In this document: piece by piece, positions 43,570 through 51,259 of the stretch
Numbering within the stretch: position 1 is the stretch's first letter
Layout: each line of letters begins with the position of its first letter
Source: Clostridiales bacterium
GTDB lineage: Bacteria > Bacillota > Clostridia > Saccharofermentanales > Saccharofermentanaceae
Direction: 5' to 3'
Length of the DNA stretch: 52,096 nucleotides
Assembly (NCBI GenBank): GCA_017427465.1
Contig: JAFRST010000006.1
Coordinates: 1 to 52,096 of the forward strand
The notes under the pieces: model-generated
Databases searched by the model: none
Told to the model about the DNA's origin: nothing
What the model saw: only the letters and a program-made list of their open reading frames with translations
Program-made: the position numbers and the translations under genes

Positions 43570-45048
43570 TTATGCCTTTTCGCAGGCTTCCTTGATCCTG
43601 TCGATAACGATCTCCAGAGCCTTGATGCGGGCATATTTCTTATCGACTGACTCCAGGATGTACCACGGTGCAAACTCAGTAGACGTCTTCTTGATCATCT
43701 CGTCGATCGCCGTCTCGTACTTATCCCATTTCTCGCGGTTGCGCCAGTCCTCATCAGTGATCTTCCACTGCTTCTCAGGATTTGCCTGGCGCTCCTTGAA
43801 GCGCTTGAGCTGCGTGCGCTTGTCGATCTGTACCCAGAACTTTATGACGACTGCGCCCCAGTCAGTTAATTCCTTCTCGAATTCGTTGATCTCGTTATAT
43901 GCGCGCTGCCAGTCATTCTCCGAGCAGAATCCTTCGATCCTCTCGACCATGACCCTGCCGTACCACGTGCGGTCAAAGATCGCGATGTGGCCGGTCCTGG
44001 GAAGCCTTGTCCAGAATCTCCACAAGAAGTGTCTTGCCTTCTCATGCGGCTCCGGGCTCGCGATCGGCAGCACCTCGTATCCTCTCGGATCGAGAGCTCC
44101 GGTGATCCTCTTGATGTTGCCGCCCTTTCCGGCAGCGTCCCATCCCTCGTACGCGATGATGACCGGGATCTTCTTCCTGTAAAGTTTGTTGTGCAGATCT
44201 CTTAATTCATCCTGCAGCTCATCTAACTTCTGATCGTACTCCTCATCCGTCAGAACCTTGCCCTTGAGCTCAACCTCCTTCAGGAGCGGGGTCTTCTTGA
44301 GCGGGAAAACATTCTGCAGGATCGGCGCCGCGGTATTCTTATTCTTCAGAGCTGTCTCAATGCCCTGGTTCAAGAACTCGAGCACCTGGAGCTCTGCAAA
44401 TTTCTTATCTTTACTGTCAATGATGTACCACGGAGCCGTCGGATTGTTCGTATCCTTCAGGTACTGGTCGTACACCTCAATGGCCTCGTCGTAGTGCTTG
44501 TTCTCATAAAGGTCTCCCTTGTCAACGCGCCACTTCGTATCCTTGTCATCCAAGAGCTTTTCGAGACGCTCTCTCTGCTCCTTCTTGCCGATATGGAAGA
44601 AAAACTTCATGACAAGATAACCGTTATCAACAAGCGACCTCTCCGTCCTGTTGATCGACTCGATCGTCTCCTCATATTCCTTGTCACTTAAGACATCTTC
44701 CATCCTCGCGTCCGTGACCTCCTCCATCCAGAACGTGTCATAGAACGCGAATTTTCCCTTCTCAGGGATCTCCTTCATATACCTGTACAGGAACGGATAT
44801 CTCAGTTCCTCCTTGGAAGGCTTCGGGAACGTCTTGACCCTGAAAAATCTCGGATCGATATTCTTAATGATCTTACCCAGCACGCTGCCCTTGCCCGCAG
44901 CGCCCCATCCTTCGAAGATAACCATTACCGGAAGCCCCGCCTCCTTGATCTTCATCTGCGCCGCGAAAAGCTTGCTTCTTTCATCTTCTATTCTCTTTGC
45001 CAGTTCCTCGTCATCCGGCTTTGCAATCTTTACAAAATCCTTAAGCAT
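43570..45048 (-). CDS. polyphosphate:AMP phosphotransferase (two PPK2 domains)
   Basis: A 492-residue protein starting MLKDFVKIAK, with GGAGGTCACAT just before the ATG. Two polyphosphate kinase 2 domains lie in tandem: the first with P-loop EGWGAAGKGS and lid region near 60-110, the second with EGWDAAGKGG and KITGALDPRGYEV, then FWTRLPRTGHIAIFDRTWYGRV. This tandem-domain form is the PAP type, which makes ADP from AMP with polyphosphate. A possible promoter lies at 45174-45202 (TTACAA-N17-CATAAT). The region 43278-43569 is AT-rich and holds no gene that I can see. Confidence 0.93.
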   Translation of the reverse strand: MLKDFVKIAKPDDEELAKRIEDERSKLFAAQMKIKEAGLPVMVIFEGWGAAGKGSVLGKIIKNIDPRFFRVKTFPKPSKEELRYPFLYRYMKEIPEKGKFAFYDTFWMEEVTDARMEDVLSDKEYEETIESINRTERSLVDNGYLVMKFFFHIGKKEQRERLEKLLDDKDTKWRVDKGDLYENKHYDEAIEVYDQYLKDTNNPTAPWYIIDSKDKKFAELQVLEFLNQGIETALKNKNTAAPILQNVFPLKKTPLLKEVELKGKVLTDEEYDQKLDELQDELRDLHNKLYRKKIPVIIAYEGWDAAGKGGNIKRITGALDPRGYEVLPIASPEPHEKARHFLWRFWTRLPRTGHIAIFDRTWYGRVMVERIEGFCSENDWQRAYNEINEFEKELTDWGAVVIKFWVQIDKRTQLKRFKERQANPEKQWKITDEDWRNREKWDKYETAIDEMIKKTSTEFAPWYILESVDKKYARIKALEIVIDRIKEACEKA

Positions 45049-45387
45049 ATGTGACCTCCGATCGCGGGTAATGTTGTATGGCATCGGCCGCTTTATGCCG
45101 CCTTCTGCGTTCGGTCAGCCGGCCGCTTTCTGAATTCTCCGGCCGCCGGTATTTTTCATCTTCTTACCCTTTAATTATGGGAACTCCTTTGTCGTTTTGT
45201 AAGTCGGTAATTGCATTATTTTAGGGGTTTTCGATTGTGCATTTGCCCCATCAGCCCTTATTTCATTACCGTTCCCGCCTTGTCGCACTTTGTATGATTT
45301 TGTCGGATAATTCCGACAAAGAGCGCGGCTATAATTTGGGTAAGAACGATCCGCCCCCCGCGCTTCCACGGTCAGAGGTACCCGCCC
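45049..45387. other. intergenic region with palindromic operator-like site
   Basis: About 340 bases between divergent genes, with no credible ORF. It holds a possible minus-strand promoter for the PPK2 gene (45174-45202), a GC-rich imperfect palindrome near 45118-45150, a plus-strand TATAAT at 45330-45335 and the palindrome listed next. Confidence 0.5.
45298..45320. promoter_or_regulatory. palindromic operator-like site TTTGTCGGA-TAAT-TCCGACAAA
   Basis: A perfect 9-bp inverted repeat (45299-45307 with 45312-45320) with a 4-base centre. It ends 10 bases before a TATAAT (45330-45335), so it would cover the -35 area of a promoter reading into the frameshifted gene. A single TTTGTCGG half site also occurs near 43450 upstream of CarD. 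I do not recognise the motif. Confidence 0.55.
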
Positions 45388-46172
45388 ATGCAAATACTCG
45401 AACCCTACATTCCCAAAGAATACCTCGCCCTCCGCATCAACTACTGTAAGAAGATTCTGAAGGACCTGCCTGAGGTGATGGTAAGCCAAAGACTACTGCG
45501 TGGAAAAAAATCGATGTTTGCGTTTCTGATTCGCATTATTATCGTCTTAGCGGTGCAACCGGGAAAAATCTTTTGCTCTGCTCACGGCAACGTGAAGAAT
45601 TGCTCCGGGAACTGGCGAAATTGGAAGGGCTATGGGAAAGTGCTTTTCGCGGGTTGCCCCCGCCGGACATTGAGCCAAGAAAAATAAGGCGGTCATTTCT
45701 TAATAATAATGAAACCGTGATATTAGACGGTAATTTTTTTGAGAGCCTGAAGAATGATGCAAATCCTTATTTCCCGGACAGCAAAAAATACTTTTATAAC
45801 GGAACATATTATCGTTCTGCTGCAGAAGTTGATATCGAAAGGTTTTATACAGAACAGGGGATACCTTTTAAGTACGAACCGGAGATATGGCTCAAAGGTC
45901 TTAACCACCCCATTTACACTGATTTTGTTTTGCTTATCAAGGAACTTGATCTTTGCAAGTTCCATGAGCATTTCGGGATGAAGAATTTCTCCGGTTATGC
46001 AGCCGGCACGCTATCAAAATACACCAACTATTCAGAGGCCGGTCTTGTCATGGATTTTGACGTTATCTGCACCTATAACTATGACAGCGTTCCGTTTGAT
46101 CTCAGAATGCTTAGTACCAAACTTAACCATGCCGTCTATGACTCACTATTTGCACTTGATATTCCTTTTTAA
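45388..46172 (+). pseudogene. frameshifted PD-(D/E)XK nuclease-like gene
   Basis: Two overlapping frames: 45388-about 45510 encodes MQILEPYIPKEYLALRINYC ... LLRGKK, and the continuation is in the +1 frame, ending at 46172. Adding one A to the A7 run at 45504-45510 would join them into one reading frame (RGKK-IDVCVSDSHYYRLSG-ATGKNLLLCSRQREELLRELA) of about 261 residues. The C-terminal part has nuclease-type residues: RSAAEVDIERFY, HPIYTDFVLLI and KFHEHFG, resembling a PD-(D/E)XK fold. AGAGG is a weak RBS. It may be a true pseudogene, a sequencing error or a slippage site. Confidence 0.7.
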
Positions 46173-46201
46173 AACAATAGTTAACTTTTTGATTGCCTAA
46201 A

Positions 46202-46293
46202 ACACAAAATCACATCACCATTTAGACTACTTTTGGTCAAAAGTGATGTTTTGTGTAGCCTAAATCCTCCATTGACATCACTTTTCAGGCTAC
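46202..46293. other. intergenic block of interlocking inverted repeats
   Basis: Three sets of complementary segments: 46239-46249 with 46275-46285 (11 bp, perfect), 46255-46261 with 46287-46293 (7 bp), and 46202-46218 with 46243-46256 (14 bp in two parts with a 3-base bulge). The first two are in an A-B-A'-B' order, so they can form a pseudoknot, and the third competes with the first. No known RNA family was recognised. Confidence 0.5.
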
Positions 46294-46364
46294 CACCATT
46301 AATCTGCAGTAAAGTCCGCGGAAAACTTCCCTTCAGGCATCTTCGTCACCCTGTTTCCGGCCAT

Positions 46365-46388
46365 AAAAAAAGGGGACAATCGCCCCCT
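46365..46388 (-). terminator. terminator after the small acidic ORF
   Basis: A 5-bp G/C stem (46371-46375 with 46384-46388), followed by T7 on the minus strand. Short stem but strong T run. Confidence 0.55.
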
Positions 46389-46423
46389 GCCATTCAAATC
46401 ACGATATTATCTCTGCCGGCCGC

Positions 46424-46570
46424 TCAGCTTACCCTGATCTCTTCAAGGAAGGTCTCAAAATCAACTCTCTCGAGCTCAACTTCCTCGTTCAGCGCCTCAA
46501 TGCTCACGTTAGACATTGAATTGATGCTCTGCTCGCTGTCGCTATTTTGATCGTAAGAAAAATCTTCCAT
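46424..46570 (-). CDS. small acidic protein, 48 residues, unknown function
   Basis: Minus-strand ORF, MEDFSYDQNSDSEQSINSMS then NVSIEALNEEVELERVDF then ETFLEEIRVS. AAGGTG is 10 bases before the ATG, and a terminator-like hairpin follows the stop. The protein is very acidic with no cysteines or membrane segment, and it ends in Ser. It lies about 0.7 kb past the end of the PqqD/kinase/ABC operon, on the same strand but separated by a plus-strand gene. It could be a RiPP precursor or an unrelated small protein. Confidence 0.55.
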   Translation of the reverse strand: MEDFSYDQNSDSEQSINSMSNVSIEALNEEVELERVDFETFLEEIRVS

Positions 46571-46789
46571 AACAGAAACACCTTATTAAGTTATTTCTCG
46601 TATTCTACTACTACACCTCACGATTTTTTTATGACATTTTTAAAAAGTAACACAATCATCATATTACAGGCTCCGGATGCCGGGGGCCCTCCACCCACAC
46701 GAGGCTCATTCCGCCCTCATGCCGCAGCCTATATTTCCTTAATAATAAAAACATTTGCAGTTATGAAGCATTAAAGGTATCATTACTGC

Positions 46790-47188
46790 ATGAATAAGCA
46801 AAAATTGACAATTATTTTGACAGCAGTGGCAGCCGTTCTTCTGGTTGTCCTGGTTGTACTTCTGGCAATGCGTTCCTGCGGCAAGAACAGTTCGCAGGTC
46901 ACTCCTTCGGACAGCGTCGCTACTTCCGCTACGGATGTTTCCGGCGAGTCTTCTGAAAGCAGCGAAAACACTGACGCTACCACCACCACTGAAACAGAAC
47001 CCGGCGAAGTCATCATCGGCATCGAAGACGACATCAACGAAAGCAGCACTGACGGAACAACTGCAAGCGGTACAAACGGCGGCAGCGGATCCGGCAGCGG
47101 ATCTAACGGCGGCAGCGGCAACGGTGGTTCAAGCGGTGAAGACGACGGCGTGATCGAGTTGCCTTTCGTACCTGCTGACGAACTCTGA
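46790..47188 (+). CDS. single-pass secreted or anchored Ser/Thr/Gly-rich protein
   Basis: A 132-residue protein with an N-terminal membrane helix (about 7-27, TIILTAVAAVLLVVLVVLLA) followed by a low-complexity outside stretch: Ser/Thr/Glu rich (30-75), then Gly/Ser rich (85-115), then an acidic end (DDGVIELPFVPADEL). AAAGG precedes the ATG. No fold can be recognised. It reads toward the ABC operon, with which it shares a terminator. Confidence 0.6.
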   Translation: MNKQKLTIILTAVAAVLLVVLVVLLAMRSCGKNSSQVTPSDSVATSATDVSGESSESSENTDATTTTETEPGEVIIGIEDDINESSTDGTTASGTNGGSGSGSGSNGGSGNGGSSGEDDGVIELPFVPADEL

Positions 47189-47216
47189 TTCCACACTTTC
47201 AGTAACGAAAATTAAA

Positions 47217-47262
47217 AGCCGGTTTTTGGCGGCCCGTTTTATCGTGGGCGGGCATACCGGCT
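47217..47262. terminator. bidirectional terminator
   Basis: Stem AGCCGGT with ACCGGCT (47217-47223 with 47256-47262) and inner GC pairings. The minus strand side is followed by TTTTAAT. It ends the PqqD/kinase/peptidase/ABC operon and the plus-strand gene at 46790. Confidence 0.6.
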
Positions 47263-47280
47263 AAGTTTCAAGCGCAATGC

Positions 47281-49041
47281 TTAAAACTCTATCTCCCTGT
47301 CACAGATCTCGAGGGCTGCAGTGCGGTGCGTCACGATGACGACCGTCTTGTCTGTCAGCGCACGGAGATTCTCGAGAAGCTTTTTCTCGGTCGCTTCGTC
47401 AAGGGCGCTCGTTGCTTCGTCGAGAAGCAGGACGGGCGCGTCAGAATATAATGCGCGGGCGATCGCGATCCTCTGCATCTGACCTTCGGACAGGCCCGTG
47501 CCGCGTTCGCCGAGAACAGTATCGATTCCATTATCAAGTTCAGATATAAACTCATCCGCGCAAGCGATCTTAAGTGCGCGGTTGATGCGCTCATCAGATG
47601 AAACATCTTTACCGGAAGCGGAAACTGCAGCATTGACACCTGCTGAGGCCCCGGCATTAGCGCCTGCGCCCTCTTCACCTTTTCGCTCCGCAAAGCTCAC
47701 GATCTCCCTGACCGTGCCGCTCATAAGCTTATTGCCCTGAGGGACATATGCGAACAGGCGGTGCCAGGATGCATCCAAAGGAGCGCGCGCGCCGTCAGTC
47801 AATTCAACATAGCGATCTCCGCTGTCAGGTTTGTAGATGCCCATCAGGAGCATGAGGGCTGTGGATTTGCCGCAGCCGCTGTGGCCGGTGAATGCCACAT
47901 ACTCGCCCTTCTTAACATACAGGCTCAAGTCAGATACGGCGACAGGCATATTGTCTTTGGAGGCCGCTTCGACGGTGTTCGTTGAAGGATAGTAAGTGTA
48001 TGAGACGTGGTCGAGGCCGATGGCGGAAAGAGAGTCGCGGTAAAAAGCTGCGACTTCGGAGCGATCCTTGGCGTCCTCGACGATGTCGTCATCGAACTGC
48101 TCGATCTCCATGAGTCTTTCGGCGCTCGCGAGCATCTGGTACCAGCGGGGCAGGTAGCCTGTGATGTTGGCGAAAGGCGACTGGATCTGGGTGATGAGCT
48201 GGGCGATCGCGGTAAGAGTTCCGTAAGAGACAGTCCCTGTAAGGATGCCGTAGGCGCAGTAGATGATGCCGAAGACGTACATGCCGTTCATGGCGCCGCC
48301 GAAGCCGAAGTTGCAGATATTGGAAAATCGCGTTCTCTTCATGCGGGCCTTTTTATGTGCTGAGGCTTTCGCGTGGGTACCGGCTTCTGTCTGGTCTTCT
48401 GCAGCGAAAGAGCGGATCACGGTAAGGCTGCCGATACGTTCCTGCATGAAGACACGGAGGGCGCCGTCTTTTTCCTGAACGCCCTTATGGAGCTTTTTCA
48501 TGCTCTTTCGGAAAGCAAAAGTCAGCACTGCAAGAACGATGCCCAGAGGAATTATTATCAGCGCGAAACGCGCGTCGAGGATCGTGATCATGACGAGGGC
48601 CGAGAGCATCTTGACCGCCATGCCTGCAAAGCCCGGGATGATCTCGGTATAGTTGTTGGCAATGACTGTCGTGTCGCTCGTCAGGCGGTTGAGCCACTCG
48701 CCGGAGTGGACGGCGCTGACGCGGCCGAAGTCTTTTCGAAGGATGTTATGCATGAGGCGCTCTTTGAAAAGATTCTCGAGTGTGGCGCGGGATAATTCGG
48801 ACAGCCACCTTGAGATCGCGGAGAGCATCAGCTGGGCCAGGATGAGCACGACGATATAGACCGAGTTGCGGATGAAGCCTTGCGGGTCGCGGTCGACCGC
48901 ACTGTTGACGATGTCGCGGAGGAATACGGCATAAAGCACACCGCTCGCGCCGTTAAGGGACTGAACGATGGTAAGTGCGAGGATGTAGAGTTTCTTCCCC
49001 GCAGGAACTTTATAGAGCCATCTGATCGCGTTGTCGTTCAT
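47281..49041 (-). CDS. ABC transporter, fused membrane and ATPase domains
   Basis: A 586-residue half-transporter of the peptide/lipid exporter type. Residues about 15-310 hold six membrane helices. The ATPase has Walker A GHSGCGKST (386-394), signature LSEGQMQR (517-524), Walker B VLLLDEATS (537-545) and switch His572. An unusual 26-residue Ala/Gly/Ser-rich insert lies at 456-481, between Walker A and signature, in the helical subdomain. There is no N-terminal peptidase domain. The start overlaps the S26-like gene by 4 bases without a strong RBS. Last gene of the operon. The cargo is unknown; a modified peptide fits the context. Confidence 0.9.
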   Translation of the reverse strand: MNDNAIRWLYKVPAGKKLYILALTIVQSLNGASGVLYAVFLRDIVNSAVDRDPQGFIRNSVYIVVLILAQLMLSAISRWLSELSRATLENLFKERLMHNILRKDFGRVSAVHSGEWLNRLTSDTTVIANNYTEIIPGFAGMAVKMLSALVMITILDARFALIIIPLGIVLAVLTFAFRKSMKKLHKGVQEKDGALRVFMQERIGSLTVIRSFAAEDQTEAGTHAKASAHKKARMKRTRFSNICNFGFGGAMNGMYVFGIIYCAYGILTGTVSYGTLTAIAQLITQIQSPFANITGYLPRWYQMLASAERLMEIEQFDDDIVEDAKDRSEVAAFYRDSLSAIGLDHVSYTYYPSTNTVEAASKDNMPVAVSDLSLYVKKGEYVAFTGHSGCGKSTALMLLMGIYKPDSGDRYVELTDGARAPLDASWHRLFAYVPQGNKLMSGTVREIVSFAERKGEEGAGANAGASAGVNAAVSASGKDVSSDERINRALKIACADEFISELDNGIDTVLGERGTGLSEGQMQRIAIARALYSDAPVLLLDEATSALDEATEKKLLENLRALTDKTVVIVTHRTAALEICDREIEF

Positions 49042-49463
49042 CGTTTGAGGATTTTTCTCGCTAACCGTTTTAGTCTTGCAATTATAACACGCACGGGGAA
49101 GTGAGCGTACCGGGCGCGCACATAGAGCTTGTAGCCGAAGCTGTTAAGATCGAGTTCTTTTCCGTTGCGCCTGAGCGAGGTCAGCACGCCTAAGATCTGC
49201 GAATCCGTGATGCCGTATTCTTTGCTCGCGCAGTTGTCGCCCAAGATAACGTAATCATTCTCGCGGACTTTGACGACGCGGTGCAGGACGTACTGTCCGT
49301 TGGGCCGCTTATACAAAGCTACATCATATTTTTTCAGGCGTCCTTCCGGCCTGGAGATGATCGAGATATCCCTGTCCTGCTTGATCATGGGGTTCATGCT
49401 GACGCCGACAGTCGTATAGACCAGCTTGCCGCTCTTGGCGAGTTCTTCTTCGAAGCTGATCAT
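49038..49463 (-). CDS. S24/S26-like signal-peptidase family protein
   Basis: A 141-residue protein with the signal-peptidase core: nucleophile Ser22 in VGVSMNPMI, then KKYDVALYKRPNGQYVLHRVV with His61, then ILGDNCASKEYG. The order S then H (instead of S then K) is that of the ER/archaeal-type signal peptidases. There is no clear N-terminal membrane helix; the C-terminal 30 residues are amphipathic and basic (VIIARLKRLARKILKR) and may bind the membrane. Overlaps both neighbours by 4 bases. A role in cutting a leader peptide is inferred from the operon. Confidence 0.8.
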   Translation of the reverse strand: MISFEEELAKSGKLVYTTVGVSMNPMIKQDRDISIISRPEGRLKKYDVALYKRPNGQYVLHRVVKVRENDYVILGDNCASKEYGITDSQILGVLTSLRRNGKELDLNSFGYKLYVRARYAHFPVRVIIARLKRLARKILKR

Positions 49464-50164
49464 CGGTTCATTCCCTCGTAGGCGACACTTGCGGCCTCAG
49501 GATCCATGTTGCAGCCGAGCCTGTAAAGTTCAACCGAGTCTGCCATTTTATCTATGAGTGTCAGCGTCTTTTGCATAGCAAGGGCATCTAAAGGCCTGTA
49601 CGCCTGCTGGACCAGCATCGGGTACGCCTCAGAACGCGTGATCTTCACGATCGAATTATCAGATGCGCGCTCTAAGATGCACACGGCTTTTACCGGCACC
49701 GCGATCTTATTCGACAGTTTGTGCTTGCCGTCATAAGGAGTGCCAAATGCTGTCACAACATCACCGATATGGAAAAGAGGCTTATCATCGTTGACCATCA
49801 CTGCGCGGTCTCCGAATAACCTGCGCCAGAGTGCGGTGTGAGTGGACTTGCCGGTTCCGGACTTGGCTGTAAAAACATATGCCGCGCCGTCGACTGCGAT
49901 GACCGATCCGTGGAAAAGGATAGTGTCGTAATAAGGCATCTTCTCGGAGATTTTGCGGTAGACGGCAAGCTCTTCAAGATAGCTGTCGCGGCATCCTTCG
50001 CGCTCTGCGCGGGAGCGTTCATATTCGATATCTTCCTGAGTGATAGTGACAGAGAAATCGGCAGGTTCTTCCGTACGGTAAGCGGCACAATAACGGTGAA
50101 CTTCGTCGTGGAGCGAATTCACCTCTACAATCTTGCCTGCAAACTCATATCTGTCCGTGATCAT
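49460..50164 (-). CDS. HPr-kinase-like P-loop protein
   Basis: A 234-residue protein related to the catalytic domain of HPr kinase/phosphorylase. The P-loop is FTAKSGTGKSTHT (98-110), preceded by HGSVIAVDGAAYVF, and VNDDKPL (125-131) has the Asp pair expected near the magnesium. GTPYDGKHKLSNKIAVPV continues the fold. The N-terminal 80 residues are an unrelated small domain. HPr-kinase-like enzymes of this kind are known to modify a precursor peptide in paeninodin-type lasso clusters; no lasso enzymes are seen here. Overlaps both neighbours by 4 bases. Confidence 0.78.
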   Translation of the reverse strand: MITDRYEFAGKIVEVNSLHDEVHRYCAAYRTEEPADFSVTITQEDIEYERSRAEREGCRDSYLEELAVYRKISEKMPYYDTILFHGSVIAVDGAAYVFTAKSGTGKSTHTALWRRLFGDRAVMVNDDKPLFHIGDVVTAFGTPYDGKHKLSNKIAVPVKAVCILERASDNSIVKITRSEAYPMLVQQAYRPLDALAMQKTLTLIDKMADSVELYRLGCNMDPEAASVAYEGMNR

Positions 50165-50418
50165 TCAAGCGCGCCGATCTTCTTTAATTCTTCGATGACG
50201 TGGTCTACGTCTTTCTCGATTGCGCCCTCGGGTGCATCATACTTTTCCTTCATGGCAGCGACTACCTGGTCTCTGGTCGTCTCTTCCTTGAGAAGGTCAA
50301 TGATCACGCCTAAAGTCTTGTTGCCCTTTACAAGTCCCGAGAACTGAGCTCCGGAAGTTGGAACAAGATAAGACTCGTCTTCTGAGTTATGTGTAAGAAA
50401 ATCAGGGTTAAGTTTCAT
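50161..50418 (-). CDS. PqqD-family protein (RiPP recognition element)
   Basis: An 85-residue protein with the PqqD fold: three beta strands (SYLVPTSGAQFSGLVKG), then helices with KTLGVIIDLLKEETTRDQVVAAM and EGAIEKDVDHVIEELKKIGALE. The fold binds leader peptides in RiPP systems. First gene of the four-gene operon. No Shine-Dalgarno is close to the ATG (GGAAAGG is 16 bases away), which is odd for a first gene. Transcribed from the promoter at 50458-50466. Confidence 0.85.
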   Translation of the reverse strand: MKLNPDFLTHNSEDESYLVPTSGAQFSGLVKGNKTLGVIIDLLKEETTRDQVVAAMKEKYDAPEGAIEKDVDHVIEELKKIGALE

Positions 50419-50457
50419 AGGTTGCAGTTAATACCTTTCCGACGGACATTTTTCTTA

Positions 50458-50466
50458 ATTATATCA
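50458..50466 (-). promoter_or_regulatory. extended -10 promoter of the PqqD/kinase/peptidase/ABC operon
   Basis: Minus strand TGATATAAT, identical to the -10 of the exosortase G operon at 17743-17751 (both followed by TA). Leader length to the PqqD ATG is about 33 bases. Confidence 0.55.
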
Positions 50467-50529
50467 ATAGAACGGCTGCAAGGCTCGTGTTGCTGATCAA
50501 TATAGTTTGTAAATTGCCTCAAATACACG

Positions 50530-50559
50530 TCGACACCCAAGCCGGCAAATCAGTACAAT
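50530..50559 (+). promoter_or_regulatory. promoter of the lipoprotein gene
   Basis: TCGACA (50530-50535), 18-base spacer, TACAAT (50554-50559); the expected start is about 35 bases before the ATG at 50601. Confidence 0.5.
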
Positions 50560-50600
50560 GGCATCATCGTTAAAAATGAGCAAAAAATGAGGTTAACGTA

Positions 50601-51197
50601 ATGATAAAAAGAAACGAATTTAAGCAGATTCCTGTCAAGAAGGCGGGCGCTGTCTTGCTGGCAGCACTGATGCTGTTATCGGCAGGATGCTCATCTAAGA
50701 CTGAAGAGACTGACGGTAAAAAGGACCGTGATGAGACAGAAAGCCAGACTGAGACTACGACTGAATCCAAGGCACCCGACATTACGGTAGACGGTCAGGT
50801 CGTTGCGATTGGGAGCGGCACGGCAGTCAACGCGGGATCTGTTCTCAATATGGAGCAGTGGACCGCAGCACAGACATATATCGGTGAGAATTATCTGGGC
50901 TACGACGTTAAATACGATACAAACTCCGGGATCTTTTTCGAGATGAACGGCACAACTTATCAAGCAGTAGCCTGCGCAACGATTTACGGCGACTCTTCTG
51001 AGCTCGAGGGATCTAAGGTCAGGATCGATGTCTGCGTTCTCCCGCAGGAAGCTGCAATGAAGATACAAAACATCAAAGACATCTCCGAATACGAGCTAGG
51101 CTTTACCGCCAATGATGCAGCAGACGAAGGCGTCACTTACGAGTACCGCACCCAGGGCTCGCTTCTTATAAAGACCGACACGACACCTGATGCATAA
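50601..51197 (+). CDS. lipoprotein of unknown function
   Basis: A 198-residue lipoprotein with lipobox LLSAGC (Cys30), a charged linker rich in Asp, Glu, Lys and Thr, and a soluble domain of about 135 residues with two cysteines (VACATIYGD, RIDVCVLP) that could pair. GAGG precedes the ATG. Divergent to the PqqD operon but probably unrelated. No family recognised. Confidence 0.65.
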   Translation: MIKRNEFKQIPVKKAGAVLLAALMLLSAGCSSKTEETDGKKDRDETESQTETTTESKAPDITVDGQVVAIGSGTAVNAGSVLNMEQWTAAQTYIGENYLGYDVKYDTNSGIFFEMNGTTYQAVACATIYGDSSELEGSKVRIDVCVLPQEAAMKIQNIKDISEYELGFTANDAADEGVTYEYRTQGSLLIKTDTTPDA

Positions 51198-51235
51198 AAA
51201 ACTCCCGCGGGATATTGATCCACGCGGGAGCTTTT
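51196..51235. terminator. bidirectional terminator
   Basis: Stem CTCCCGCG with CGCGGGAG (51202-51209 with 51223-51230), an inner GGA/TCC pairing, and T/A runs on both sides. Ends the lipoprotein gene (plus) and nrdD (minus). Confidence 0.8.
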
Positions 51236-51259
51236 CACTTACTTATATCACCTTGGTCC

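Noticed and set aside
47281..50418. Standard lasso peptide cluster
   Set aside because: No asparagine-synthetase-like cyclase or transglutaminase-like protease is present, and no lasso precursor was found.
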